13,540 nt of DNA from CAYNDL01 sp964396115 (GTDB lineage: Bacteria > Patescibacteriota > Andersenbacteria > UBA10190 > CAIZMI01): the NCBI GenBank assembly GCA_964396115.1, contig CAYNDL010000023.1, positions 1-13,540 of the forward strand, given 5' to 3'. The notes under the pieces were generated by a model, which ran no database searches, was not told the origin of the DNA, and saw only the letters and a list, made by a program, of their open reading frames with translations. Position 1 is the stretch's first letter. Every line of letters begins with the position of its first letter. The translations under genes were made by a program, and so were the position numbers. This document shows positions 5,519-12,943 of the stretch, piece after piece.

Positions 5519-6223
5519 ATGAGAATAGGAATAGACGCGCACATTCTCTCGCAGGAACACCATAAACATCACCCAGAAATTGCGGATTATACCCGCATGT
5601 TGGTGCGTTCGTTATTGGAGCAAGATAAGGACAATTCTTATGTCTTGTTCGTGGATTCTCGCATGCCCAAGAGCGATTTGGATGAATTTACCAAACCTAA
5701 CGTTGAATTTAAGCATTTCCCGTTTTCTCAGTACCGTGCTTATTTGCCTTTTTTCTATTCACATATGTTGGTTTCCTCCATTCTTTCAGCAGCGCGTCTG
5801 GATGTTTTCCATTCTCCAGAAGGACTAATTCCGTATCTGTATCCCGGAAAGGTCGTGGCAACATTCCACTGGGTGCCGACGGGCAATCGAGATTCGAATA
5901 TTTTTGTTAACACGTGGATGTTTGGTGCACGGACAGGCTTTGCTGCCCTTTGCAGGAAGGCAAACTATATTTTATTAAAGAACGGAAAAGATCGCGATAT
6001 TCTTTGCGGCATCCATAAGTATCCTGAAGAACGTGCGCATGTAATTATGTGCGAAGACTGTAAAACTGTTGATTGGGAGGATCACTCGAAGAAATTGATT
6101 GGCATTTATCAGAGTCTAAAAAAAGAAAAGCCCTTAAAAAAAGAAAAGCTCCCCGGAGAAAAGGTGACGCTCACCCAGAGATTGGCTAAGTTGCGGGCTT
6201 CAAGAAAAAAAATTACGAAGTAA
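5519..6223 (+). CDS. Minimised GT4-type glycosyltransferase-like protein
   Basis: 234 residues. The N terminus (MRIGIDAHIL) and the order of elements match the first Rossmann domain of family 4 (GT-B) glycosyltransferases: an LVRSLLEQDKDNSYVLFVDS helix-strand (28-47), D-V-F-H-S-P-E-G-LIP (95-105), then VVATFHWVP (112-120). An AN-YILLKNGKDRDIL segment (148-162) and PEERAHVI (169-176) are where the linker before the donor-binding domain normally lies. The sequence then jumps to WEDHSKKLIGIYQSL (186-200), which resembles the final C-terminal helix of full GT4 enzymes (usually about 370-400 residues). Most of the sugar-nucleotide-binding second domain is therefore missing, including its E-x7-E motif. 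The usual glycine-rich acceptor loop is replaced by HHKHHPE (14-20). A Lys-rich tail ends the protein. No SD. It is probably not a standard glycosyltransferase; it could be a non-catalytic partner. Confidence 0.7.
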   Translation: MRIGIDAHILSQEHHKHHPEIADYTRMLVRSLLEQDKDNSYVLFVDSRMPKSDLDEFTKPNVEFKHFPFSQYRAYLPFFYSHMLVSSILSAARLDVFHSPEGLIPYLYPGKVVATFHWVPTGNRDSNIFVNTWMFGARTGFAALCRKANYILLKNGKDRDILCGIHKYPEERAHVIMCEDCKTVDWEDHSKKLIGIYQSLKKEKPLKKEKLPGEKVTLTQRLAKLRASRKKITK

Positions 6224-6249
6224 TTTTAAATAGTAATTTTAGGTTTCAC

Positions 6250-6278
6250 TTGCCGGGTCGGGCTAGTTTTTCTATGCT
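6250..6278 (+). promoter_or_regulatory. ileS promoter predicting a leaderless mRNA
   Basis: TTGCCG (6250-6255), a 17-base spacer, then TATGCT (6273-6278). The ATG starts at 6285, only 6 bases intervening, so the expected transcription start coincides with the ATG. No SD is present. Confidence 0.6.
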
Positions 6279-6284
6279 CCCTAT

Positions 6285-9239
6285 ATGAATAACGAGCCAG
6301 AAACAGAAAAGCGGGGTCCGACTTTCGATCCAAACAGGATAGAAACGGATATTTTGCAGATTTGGGATAAAGAAAAAACTTTTGAGAAAAGTTTAGATAA
6401 AGGAAACGACGCAAAACAATACTCTTTTTATGATGGACCGCCTTACGCCACTGGTTCTCCTCATTACGGCCACATATTAACTACAACCATAAAAGATACG
6501 GTTACGCGCTACTGGACCATGTGTGGTTTTCGCGTGGATCGAAGAGTCGGTTGGGACTGTCACGGGTTGCCAGTGGAAAATCTAGTCGAAAAAGAGTTAG
6601 GCATCAAAGATAAGAAGGAAATTGAAAAGCTTGGTATCGAGAAGTTCAACGAGGCTTGCCGATCGAGCGTTTTTCGTTATGTAGAAGATTTTCAACAAGT
6701 GTTAAAAAGAGTGGGTAGGTGGGCGGACTACTCGAATGCATACGCCACTCTGAATCCGTCGTTCATGGAGTCCGTTTGGTGGACTTTTAAAAAGGTGTGG
6801 GATGCAGGACTAGTCTACAAAGGTTTCCGTTCGTCGCCCTATTGTCCACGTTGTGCGACCCCACTCTCCAATTTCGAGACTGCTCAAGGTTACAAGACGG
6901 TAGAAGACCCAGCGATAACCGTTAAGTTGCGTTTAAAAGACGAAGCAGATGTTTTTATTTTGGTTTGGACGACAACGCCTTGGACTCTGCCAGGTAATGT
7001 TGCTGCTGCAATCAATCCGAGCCTTATTTATGCGAAGGTTGTTTATAAAGGAGAAAAATTGATCCTGGCAAAGGATCGCATTGCTGATAATCTCGGAGAA
7101 GTTGAGATTGCTGAAGAATTTTCCGGTGAAAAATTGGTCGGTAAAGAGTATGATCCGCTCTATCATTTTGTTAAACCTGACAAGCCTGCTTTTAGAATAA
7201 TTGCTGCTGACTTTGTAAGCGCAACGGACGGTACAGGTATCGTTCACATGGCACCAGCCTTCGGTGAGGATGATTTACGGGCGGCTCAAAAGGAAGGTTT
7301 GCCACTTCTCCAGCCTGTAAATGAATTTGGCAAGTTCATCGACGCTGTAACACCTTGGACGGGAATGTTTGTTAAGGATGCAGATCGGCTGATTATCAAA
7401 GAGCTCAAAGAGCGCAGTCTTCTTATAAGGGAAGAAAAGTACTCTCACGAGTATCCCTTTTGTTGGCGCTGTGACACACCGCTCATTTACTACGCCATGG
7501 ATTCCTGGTTTATTGCTGTATCAAAGGTACGCGAAAAACTGATTGCAAATAATGAGCAGATTCGTTGGGTTCCGGGGCATTTGAAAGAGGGAAGATTTGG
7601 GCAAGGCTTGAAGGACGCGCCTGACTGGGCAATATCCAGGAACCGGTATTGGAGCACTCCGATTCCAGTATGGAGTTGTACGAAGTGTGGTGAATATACG
7701 GCGATCGGCAGTATTGAAGAGTTAAAGAAATTTGGTGCTGATCTAAAGCCTTTATATCCGCGTGGTGATGAAATTGATCTGCATCGCCCTTATATTGATA
7801 ACGTAAGTTTCCCTTGTCCGAAGTGTGGAAACCAAACAGAACGTATCAAGGAGGTGTTCGACGTTTGGATGGACTCGGGGAGCATGCCGTACGGCCAGTG
7901 GCATTATCCTTTCGAAAACAAGGAGCTAGTCGAAAAGACGTTTCCTGCTGATTTTATTGCTGAAGGATTGGATCAGACTCGTGGTTGGTTTTACACACTT
8001 CATGTATTGGCGGGGATTCTTACATTAAACAAGGAAAACAATCTTGGTGAGAATAAACCGGCCTTTAAGAATGTGGTGGTTAACGGCATTGTTTTAGCTG
8101 AGGATGGTAAAAAGTTATCCAAGCGGTTGAAGAACTACCCGAACGTAAATGAGGTTTTTGAAAAATATGGGGCTGATAGCCTGCGCATGTACATGCTTTC
8201 TTCTGCAACGCTAGGCGAGAACTATTTTATTTCCGAAAAGATTATTCAAGGTTTCTATCGCAAATACACGCTGCCCTTATTTAATGTAGTCTCGTTCTTA
8301 AAGACATACGCCGAGCATGCCGGATGGCAGTTCGGGCAATCACGCGAGGTCCCTGCCTCACACCTACTAGACAAATGGATTCTAGCGCGCACGGAAGAAC
8401 TGAAACTGGATGTTTCCTCTAGTATGAATGAGTATCGCTTGGACCAGGCAGCGAGAAAACTTGTTGAATTCATTGACGACTTATCAAACTGGTACGTGCG
8501 TGGGAGCAGAAAACGCTTCGGCAGCAAAGACAAAATGGTTTATGTTCCAGCTTTTGCCACTTTAGAAAAAGTGTTGAGGGAGTTTTCTTTACTAACCGCC
8601 CCGATGACTCCTTTCTTCTCCGAGCATATCTATCGTCAGCTCGCGGGAACATCACCGCATCTGGAAAGCTTCCCTGTAGGGGTAGAACCAGAGGCATCTC
8701 TATTGAATAATATGCGGGCAATCAGAAGTGTTATTTCCGTCGCCCTTCAATTGCGGGCAAAGGCAGGAATAAAGGTGCGCCAACCCTTAAACAAAGTTGT
8801 GCTGTCTGGAAAAACAGGATTATGGAACGACGATTGGCTCGCACTCGTTAAGGATGAAGTTAACGTTAAAGAGGTCTTGGAAACTAAAGATTTCCCAGTT
8901 GGTGACAATTGGGTTTCAGGTGAGGCACTGGAAATTAAGGTTGGGCTGAATGTCGAGATTGATGAGAACCTTAAACATGAAGGTACCGCTCGTGACTTGA
9001 TTCGTTTTACACAAGACTTGCGCAAAAAAACCGGTTTGACAGTGAGTGATACGATCGACCTTGCCTTTGCGACAACCGACGACGAAACCGCAAAAGCAGT
9101 CGTATTGTTTAAAGAACTTATCGCAAAAGAGACTCGGGCAAAAGTCGTTTCCGGAGATCTTGAAACAGCTCAAGCCAGTAGTGAAATAAAGTTGAACGGT
9201 AAAGCCGTGACTATCAAGTTAAACAGGGCAAGCAGCTAA
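6285..9239 (+). CDS. ileS: Isoleucyl-tRNA synthetase, archaeal/eukaryote-type (IleRS2)
   Basis: 984 residues, full length. It charges tRNA-Ile and hydrolyses mischarged Val-tRNA-Ile. The HIGH motif is HYGH (60-63) inside GPPYATGSPHYGHILTTTIKD, which matches the eukaryotic/archaeal clade rather than the usual bacterial type (typically SIHIGH). KLSKR lies at 610-614, followed by KNYP, again typical of that clade. The editing (CP1) domain includes WTTTPWTLPGN and GTGIVHMAPAFGEDD (316 onward). Four CxxC pairs (187/190, 393/396, 465/468, 511/514) could bind zinc. WMDSG and the segment DQTRGWFYTLHVL precede KLSKR as expected. The anticodon-binding helical domain and a C-terminal extension complete it. 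IleRS2 enzymes are associated with natural resistance to mupirocin; that is family knowledge, not visible here. No SD; promoter boxes abut the ATG. It has its own terminator at 9259-9284. Confidence 0.97.
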   Translation: MNNEPETEKRGPTFDPNRIETDILQIWDKEKTFEKSLDKGNDAKQYSFYDGPPYATGSPHYGHILTTTIKDTVTRYWTMCGFRVDRRVGWDCHGLPVENLVEKELGIKDKKEIEKLGIEKFNEACRSSVFRYVEDFQQVLKRVGRWADYSNAYATLNPSFMESVWWTFKKVWDAGLVYKGFRSSPYCPRCATPLSNFETAQGYKTVEDPAITVKLRLKDEADVFILVWTTTPWTLPGNVAAAINPSLIYAKVVYKGEKLILAKDRIADNLGEVEIAEEFSGEKLVGKEYDPLYHFVKPDKPAFRIIAADFVSATDGTGIVHMAPAFGEDDLRAAQKEGLPLLQPVNEFGKFIDAVTPWTGMFVKDADRLIIKELKERSLLIREEKYSHEYPFCWRCDTPLIYYAMDSWFIAVSKVREKLIANNEQIRWVPGHLKEGRFGQGLKDAPDWAISRNRYWSTPIPVWSCTKCGEYTAIGSIEELKKFGADLKPLYPRGDEIDLHRPYIDNVSFPCPKCGNQTERIKEVFDVWMDSGSMPYGQWHYPFENKELVEKTFPADFIAEGLDQTRGWFYTLHVLAGILTLNKENNLGENKPAFKNVVVNGIVLAEDGKKLSKRLKNYPNVNEVFEKYGADSLRMYMLSSATLGENYFISEKIIQGFYRKYTLPLFNVVSFLKTYAEHAGWQFGQSREVPASHLLDKWILARTEELKLDVSSSMNEYRLDQAARKLVEFIDDLSNWYVRGSRKRFGSKDKMVYVPAFATLEKVLREFSLLTAPMTPFFSEHIYRQLAGTSPHLESFPVGVEPEASLLNNMRAIRSVISVALQLRAKAGIKVRQPLNKVVLSGKTGLWNDDWLALVKDEVNVKEVLETKDFPVGDNWVSGEALEIKVGLNVEIDENLKHEGTARDLIRFTQDLRKKTGLTVSDTIDLAFATTDDETAKAVVLFKELIAKETRAKVVSGDLETAQASSEIKLNGKAVTIKLNRASS

Positions 9240-9258
9240 CCAGGTATTTTCGTTAAAG

Positions 9259-9284
9259 AAACCGGACAATGACGTCCGGTTTTT
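9259..9284 (+). terminator. Rho-independent terminator after ileS
   Basis: A perfect nine-base stem AAACCGGAC (9259-9267) / GTCCGGTTT (9274-9282) with a 6-base loop and a T run through 9284. It lies 19 bases after the ileS stop and only 15 bases before the recO start. Confidence 0.85.
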
Positions 9285-9299
9285 AATTATCCAAATAAT

Positions 9300-10031
9300 A
9301 TGTACCTTAATCGTGTGGGTAACACTAATTCACTTCACCGGGTTCACGGGATAATAATTTACCGTTCATCCGTACGAGAAAAAGATCGGATTATCGAGGC
9401 CTATACGCGAGAAGAAGGTCGTGTCCGATTCTTTGCTCCTGGAGTCCGGCACGTTGTTTCAAGGCGTGCTGGTCACCTAGAAACATTAATGGAGTCAGGC
9501 CTGGTTTTGGTCAAAGGAAAGAAGGGCTACTCCATAAGTGAGGCCAGAACCATTAATTCTTTCCCGAAGCTTCGCGAAGACTATGATAAAGTCTCTAAGG
9601 TTTTTGAAATCATAAAAATGCTGCGCCAGCACGTGGAAGAAGGACAAAAGGATGAAGTGCTTTACGATGTATTATTGTCAGTCCTTAAAGTTTCTGATCA
9701 GGAAAATCATCCACCAGATTATCTTTTTGAAATCGTGGCAACGCATGTTTTGAGGTCGTCAGGTAGTTTGCCTGACCTGTTCTTGTGCACCCGCTGTCGA
9801 CGTAAATTGGAGGCAAATAAATTTTCATTAAAAAATGATCAGGGGTTCTTGTGTGCTGATTGCGGAGGAAGGGAAGACAAGCAGCTTACTAATGCTGTGA
9901 AAGTCATTCGTTTATTCTTGGCGCCTACAAGTTCTATTTATAAATTGAGCATTGGAGAGTCAACGCAACGTCTTCTAAGGGGCATAATTTCGGATCTTTT
10001 ACATTCCCAAGGAGGTATTGTCAGGGGGTAA
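9300..10031 (+). CDS. recO: DNA repair protein RecO
   Basis: 243 residues, the usual size. RecO loads RecA on SSB-coated single-stranded DNA with RecR in the RecFOR pathway. The N-terminal OB-fold shows the family pattern: G-IIIYRSSVREKDRII (17-32), YTREEGRVRFFAPGVR (35-50), SRRAGHLE (54-61). A helical region follows, then a zinc-binding unit with C163-x2-C166 and C185-x2-C188, present in many RecO proteins. About 12 extra residues precede the point where RecO usually starts, so the true start could be the GTG at 9315 rather than the ATG at 9300; neither has an SD. The gene begins 15 bases after the ileS terminator and no convincing promoter fits in that gap. A promoter inside the end of ileS or terminator readthrough is implied. 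The ASCH/PUA-like gene follows after 24 bases. Confidence 0.92.
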   Translation: MYLNRVGNTNSLHRVHGIIIYRSSVREKDRIIEAYTREEGRVRFFAPGVRHVVSRRAGHLETLMESGLVLVKGKKGYSISEARTINSFPKLREDYDKVSKVFEIIKMLRQHVEEGQKDEVLYDVLLSVLKVSDQENHPPDYLFEIVATHVLRSSGSLPDLFLCTRCRRKLEANKFSLKNDQGFLCADCGGREDKQLTNAVKVIRLFLAPTSSIYKLSIGESTQRLLRGIISDLLHSQGGIVRG

Positions 10032-10046
10032 AGGTAATTGTATTAA
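10018..10046 (+). promoter_or_regulatory. Promoter of the PUA-like gene, inside the end of recO
   Basis: TTGTCA (10018-10023), a 17-base spacer, then TATTAA (10041-10046). The ATG at 10056 comes 9 bases after the -10, so the mRNA leader would be 0-3 bases. The -35 lies within the last recO codons. Confidence 0.4.
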
Positions 10047-10055
10047 TAAAATAAT

Positions 10056-10664
10056 ATGGAGCACTTGGTAGTTTATTCGCCGCTTCTGATAAAAAAGGCC
10101 CTCAGGAAACGCAAGCCTAAGCTAATTTGGGTAAGAAAAAGAAGGGAACCGCCGGTCGGTGTTGTTCACCGTAACGATACACTCTACTTCAAAAAACCAG
10201 GTGGAGGGGTCTTCGCGAAGGGTCGCGTCACCCATGTTAAGGATTACTTGAAGAACGGCAGATATTACGTGGAGCTACTTGTTTCGCGCCTGGTTGTTTT
10301 TGAAGCGCCGTTTCCCATCATCAAGAGGGATCGGAGGTCTTGGGTGGTTTGCACTCCGTTAATTGATGGCAACCAACAGCACCTCATCCCATTACCAAGC
10401 CCCACATTGGAGCAAATACTGAAGGCCATAAAAAGCCACTATCCTATATTGCCTTCCCGTAACCAAGTCAATGAGGCGATAGCTTTTTTTGGGGAGACAA
10501 TGGTGGAAGGTAAAAATAATAGTAGTGTAGGAACCTTATTCCTCGTAGCGATGTTAGCTTCCATAAAGAACAATGTTGATTTGCATAAAGAGCTTGCCGA
10601 GCTTCTTGTTAAGCATCCTTCAAAGGTTTTCCCACTTTCTATATTCAGGGGCGAAAGAAAGTAG
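10056..10664 (+). CDS. ASCH/PUA-fold-like protein with a helical C-terminal half
   Basis: 202 residues, soluble. Residues about 20-100 carry a pattern like ASCH/EVE-type PUA domains: a basic strand K-LIWVRKRREPP (22-33), V-V-H-R-N-D-TLYFKKPGGGV (36-52), A-K-G-RVTHV (54-61), then a strand with Y-V-E-L and PIIKRDRRSWVV (87-98). In ASCH domains the equivalent first segment (K-x-E-x-R, then P) and the G-D-x-x-x-F-K strand form the ligand cleft. Here the E of K-x-E-x-R is not obvious. Known relatives bind RNA, modified bases or nucleic acid, so a nucleic-acid-related role is plausible but unproven. The second half (115-190) is predicted helical with no recognised motif. No SD; promoter boxes lie directly in front. 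It sits between recO and the surface-protein gene. The fold call is inference at moderate confidence. Confidence 0.6.
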   Translation: MEHLVVYSPLLIKKALRKRKPKLIWVRKRREPPVGVVHRNDTLYFKKPGGGVFAKGRVTHVKDYLKNGRYYVELLVSRLVVFEAPFPIIKRDRRSWVVCTPLIDGNQQHLIPLPSPTLEQILKAIKSHYPILPSRNQVNEAIAFFGETMVEGKNNSSVGTLFLVAMLASIKNNVDLHKELAELLVKHPSKVFPLSIFRGERK

Positions 10665-10665
10665 T

Positions 10666-10694
10666 CTGGCTCTGGTGCTAGCATGTGCTAAACT
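10666..10694 (+). promoter_or_regulatory. Possible extended -10 promoter of the surface-protein gene
   Basis: TGC-TAAACT (10686-10694) resembles an extended -10, with only a weak -35 (CTGGCT, 10666-10671) 17 bases upstream. The leader would be about 15 bases without an SD. Weak support. Confidence 0.3.
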
Positions 10695-10715
10695 GAATAG
10701 CGAACATAAATAATC

Positions 10716-12635
10716 ATGGCCTTTCTTGAAGACCTAAAAAAGAAAATGTCAACGCCGGGGGCGGATCGTTATAGCGAGGAGCGTTTTCGTGCTGCCAAGC
10801 CACAAATTGTGGAACAAGAGGGGTCATCCCAAACGAGTGATACAACACCACCCTTCCTGCTAAATATAGAAGAAGAAGCACGCAAGAAAAGACGTTTTAT
10901 TTACACAATAGTAGCCATCGTCGTTGCCGTAGTACTTGTGGCTGGAGGAACGTTTTGGGGTGTGAGTGCATATCGTGCTGCGTATGTAGTCAGTGAAAAC
11001 TCGGTTGGAGTCGAAATCAAAGCACCAAGTTCTGTTCCGTCTGGTGATGATGCTGAGTTTACTGTCAAAGTTAAGAACAATAGCAAAGTTGTCTGGCAAA
11101 ATGTCCTTCTTGAAACCCAGTCTCCTGAAGGCTTGGCAATTGCGCTTACTGAACCTAAAGCAGCGGGGACAGATACTTTACAGTGGAGTATGGGCACATT
11201 GCGTCCCAATGAATCCAGCAGCGTTCGCGTAAAAGGAAGATTGGTGGGAGAACCAAACAGCAACGCAAAAATTAATACAGTAACTAGTTTTATCCCCGAA
11301 AATGCCACTGACAAGAAAATTCAAAAGAAACAATTTGCTGCAATCCACGTCGATGACAGTCCTATTCAAATTAACATCATCGCCCCGAAGCAGGCGGCGA
11401 GTGGGGAAAGGATGCAAGTTAAGGTTATCTACGAGAACCACAAGGCGCAGGATGTTAACGGCGTGAGAATAACAGTTGCGCCTCCACAAGGTTTTTCGGT
11501 CGAACAGACAACTCCGGCAACTGCAGGTAACCAGCTTGCCTGGGACTTTCCGGTATTAACGCAAAAGAGCCAAGGTGAAATTACATTTTATGGAACACTA
11601 CAGGGAGATCCGGAAATCGTAAGGACGTTCAAGGCGACATTGGGTTTTGTGACAAAAGAAAACAAGTTTCTGTTCCAGAAAACAGTGCAGGCGACTACGG
11701 CAATAGCACGTCGAGCGATCACACTTACACAAGTGTTTAACAACAGCCAGGATACACTGAAGGTTAATCCCAGCGACAAGGTTGAGGCGAAGATCCTTGT
11801 GAAAAATACGGGAGACATCGGATTACGGGACCTTATTATAAAGACAGCTTTTTCCGGCACAGGAATTAACGCAGCAACTTTCGAATCTGAAGGCGGATTC
11901 TACGATAGCCGTCTGAATACTATCAGCTGGTCAGCCGCCTCCATTCCGGCACTCAAAGCCATGCGCCCCGGCGACGTGGCAGAACTAAAGTTTCGGTTCA
12001 ATATCCTCGATGCGCAAAATCTACCGCTGATAAAGGAGCAGGATAAAAACTTTTCAATTTTCGCACAAACCAGTGCGGACAGTCCGGATATCCCCACACC
12101 GATAGGTGCAAGTAAAGTCATAACGTCAGGACGTTTCCAAGTAATGCTCAATAGCGTGCTTAGGGTGGAGATGGCTGCTTATTATGACGATGGCCGTACT
12201 GGGCTACCAGTAGGAGTGGGGCCGCTTCCTCCTCAGGTTGGTAGGGAAACTATTTACACCGTTCGAGCCCGGGTTAAAAACACATCAAACGACATTGTCG
12301 ACGGTATGTACCGTGCTGTTCTGCCCGAGGGTATGCGTTGGATAGATAATAAATACACGACCACGGGGACCGTAACTTACGACGAAAGAACCCGGGAAAT
12401 AAAATGGTCGTTGCCGATCATCGCGGCTCGCGTGGGAACTGGTGCTCCTGCTCCGGAGTTTTCTTTTCAGGTTGGTCTCACTCCCTCCATAAACCAAATT
12501 GGTTCACGCCCCGTTCTGTGTCTGGGGAGTTCTTTGGATGGCACTGACACCTTCACAGCGGCCCGCCTACACGCAGTTGGCGACGCTGTTACAACTGAAG
12601 ATGTAGACCCGGAACGGTCAGAAGTGGTAAGATAA
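10716..12635 (+). CDS. Large single-pass membrane protein with extracellular Ig-like repeats
   Basis: 639 residues. A cytoplasmic, charged and probably disordered N terminus (1-60) ends in R-K-K-R-R (56-60). One hydrophobic membrane helix follows (about 61-83), so the large remainder should face outside. Outside are four beta-rich domains of roughly 115-145 residues each, at about 95-212, 215-330, 335-470 and 475-620. They show CARDB/DUF11-like patterns: P-S-G-D-x-A-E-F-T-V-K-V-K-N-N-S (107-123), S-G-E-R-M-Q-V-K-V-I-Y-E-N (229-241), N-P-S-D-K-V-E-A-K-I-L-V-K-N-T-G (351-366) and V-G-R-E-T-I-Y-T-V-R-A-R-V-K-N-T-S (508-524). Each has a later W-x2-L/P strand. A single Cys (602) lies near the C terminus. 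There is no sortase motif, enzyme domain or S-layer domain. It is probably a structural or adhesive envelope protein. No SD. The small two-helix gene follows after 40 bases and may be co-transcribed. Confidence 0.85.
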   Translation: MAFLEDLKKKMSTPGADRYSEERFRAAKPQIVEQEGSSQTSDTTPPFLLNIEEEARKKRRFIYTIVAIVVAVVLVAGGTFWGVSAYRAAYVVSENSVGVEIKAPSSVPSGDDAEFTVKVKNNSKVVWQNVLLETQSPEGLAIALTEPKAAGTDTLQWSMGTLRPNESSSVRVKGRLVGEPNSNAKINTVTSFIPENATDKKIQKKQFAAIHVDDSPIQINIIAPKQAASGERMQVKVIYENHKAQDVNGVRITVAPPQGFSVEQTTPATAGNQLAWDFPVLTQKSQGEITFYGTLQGDPEIVRTFKATLGFVTKENKFLFQKTVQATTAIARRAITLTQVFNNSQDTLKVNPSDKVEAKILVKNTGDIGLRDLIIKTAFSGTGINAATFESEGGFYDSRLNTISWSAASIPALKAMRPGDVAELKFRFNILDAQNLPLIKEQDKNFSIFAQTSADSPDIPTPIGASKVITSGRFQVMLNSVLRVEMAAYYDDGRTGLPVGVGPLPPQVGRETIYTVRARVKNTSNDIVDGMYRAVLPEGMRWIDNKYTTTGTVTYDERTREIKWSLPIIAARVGTGAPAPEFSFQVGLTPSINQIGSRPVLCLGSSLDGTDTFTAARLHAVGDAVTTEDVDPERSEVVR

Positions 12636-12657
12636 TATAAATAACAAAAATAAAATT

Positions 12658-12668
12658 AAAGGAGGTGA
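12658..12668 (+). promoter_or_regulatory. Exceptionally strong Shine-Dalgarno site
   Basis: AAAGGAGGTGA matches the complement of the conserved 16S rRNA 3' end over 11 bases and lies 7 bases before the ATG at 12676. It is by far the strongest SD in the window, and the flanking genes have none. Confidence 0.9.
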
Positions 12669-12675
12669 ACAAAAA

Positions 12676-12900
12676 ATGAGAATATTCACAGTATCAGTAA
12701 GAAGGACACAATTAGTTAAACTATTTGTTGGTCTCGCAGCAGTAGCTTTTGTCATGCGCTTGGTGTTGGGCTTAACAAATATGGAACAATTGTTCAACGT
12801 TTCGGTTGATGGGTACCAAGAGTTTGCCATCGTAATGGTGGTTGCTTCAGTTGTCTTACTTGTTTGGGACATCCGCGACAAGATTGCGAAGCGTTTTTAA
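12676..12900 (+). CDS. Small two-helix membrane protein, 74 residues
   Basis: No family recognised. Two hydrophobic segments, about 14-34 and 46-67, flank a short loop with N-V-S-V-D-G-Y. Both ends are basic (RRTQLVK at the start, RDKIAKRF at the end), so by the positive-inside rule both termini should be cytoplasmic. The start is certain because of the strong SD at 12658-12668. It sits 40 bases after the Ig-like surface protein, so transcription from that gene's promoter is likely; no clear promoter or terminator of its own is seen. The AT-rich leader and perfect SD suggest high translation, even though its neighbours have no SD. It might associate with the surface protein, or be an independent small membrane subunit; this is inference from position only. 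Confidence 0.8.
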   Translation: MRIFTVSVRRTQLVKLFVGLAAVAFVMRLVLGLTNMEQLFNVSVDGYQEFAIVMVVASVVLLVWDIRDKIAKRF

Positions 12901-12906
12901 TTAGCA

Positions 12907-12935
12907 TCGACACAGCTGTATTTGTTTGGTATGGT
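12907..12935 (+). promoter_or_regulatory. tgt promoter predicting a nearly leaderless mRNA
   Basis: TCGACA (12907-12912), a 17-base spacer, then TATGGT (12930-12935). The GTG start at 12944 follows 8 bases after the -10. No SD is present. Confidence 0.5.
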
Positions 12936-12943
12936 TGTTAGCC

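Noticed and set aside
6224..6284. T-box or other leader control in front of ileS
   Set aside because: Only 61 bases separate the genes, with no antiterminator-like structure, and the promoter directly abuts the ATG. A small AT-rich repeat (TAATTTTA twice, 6222-6243) looks incidental.
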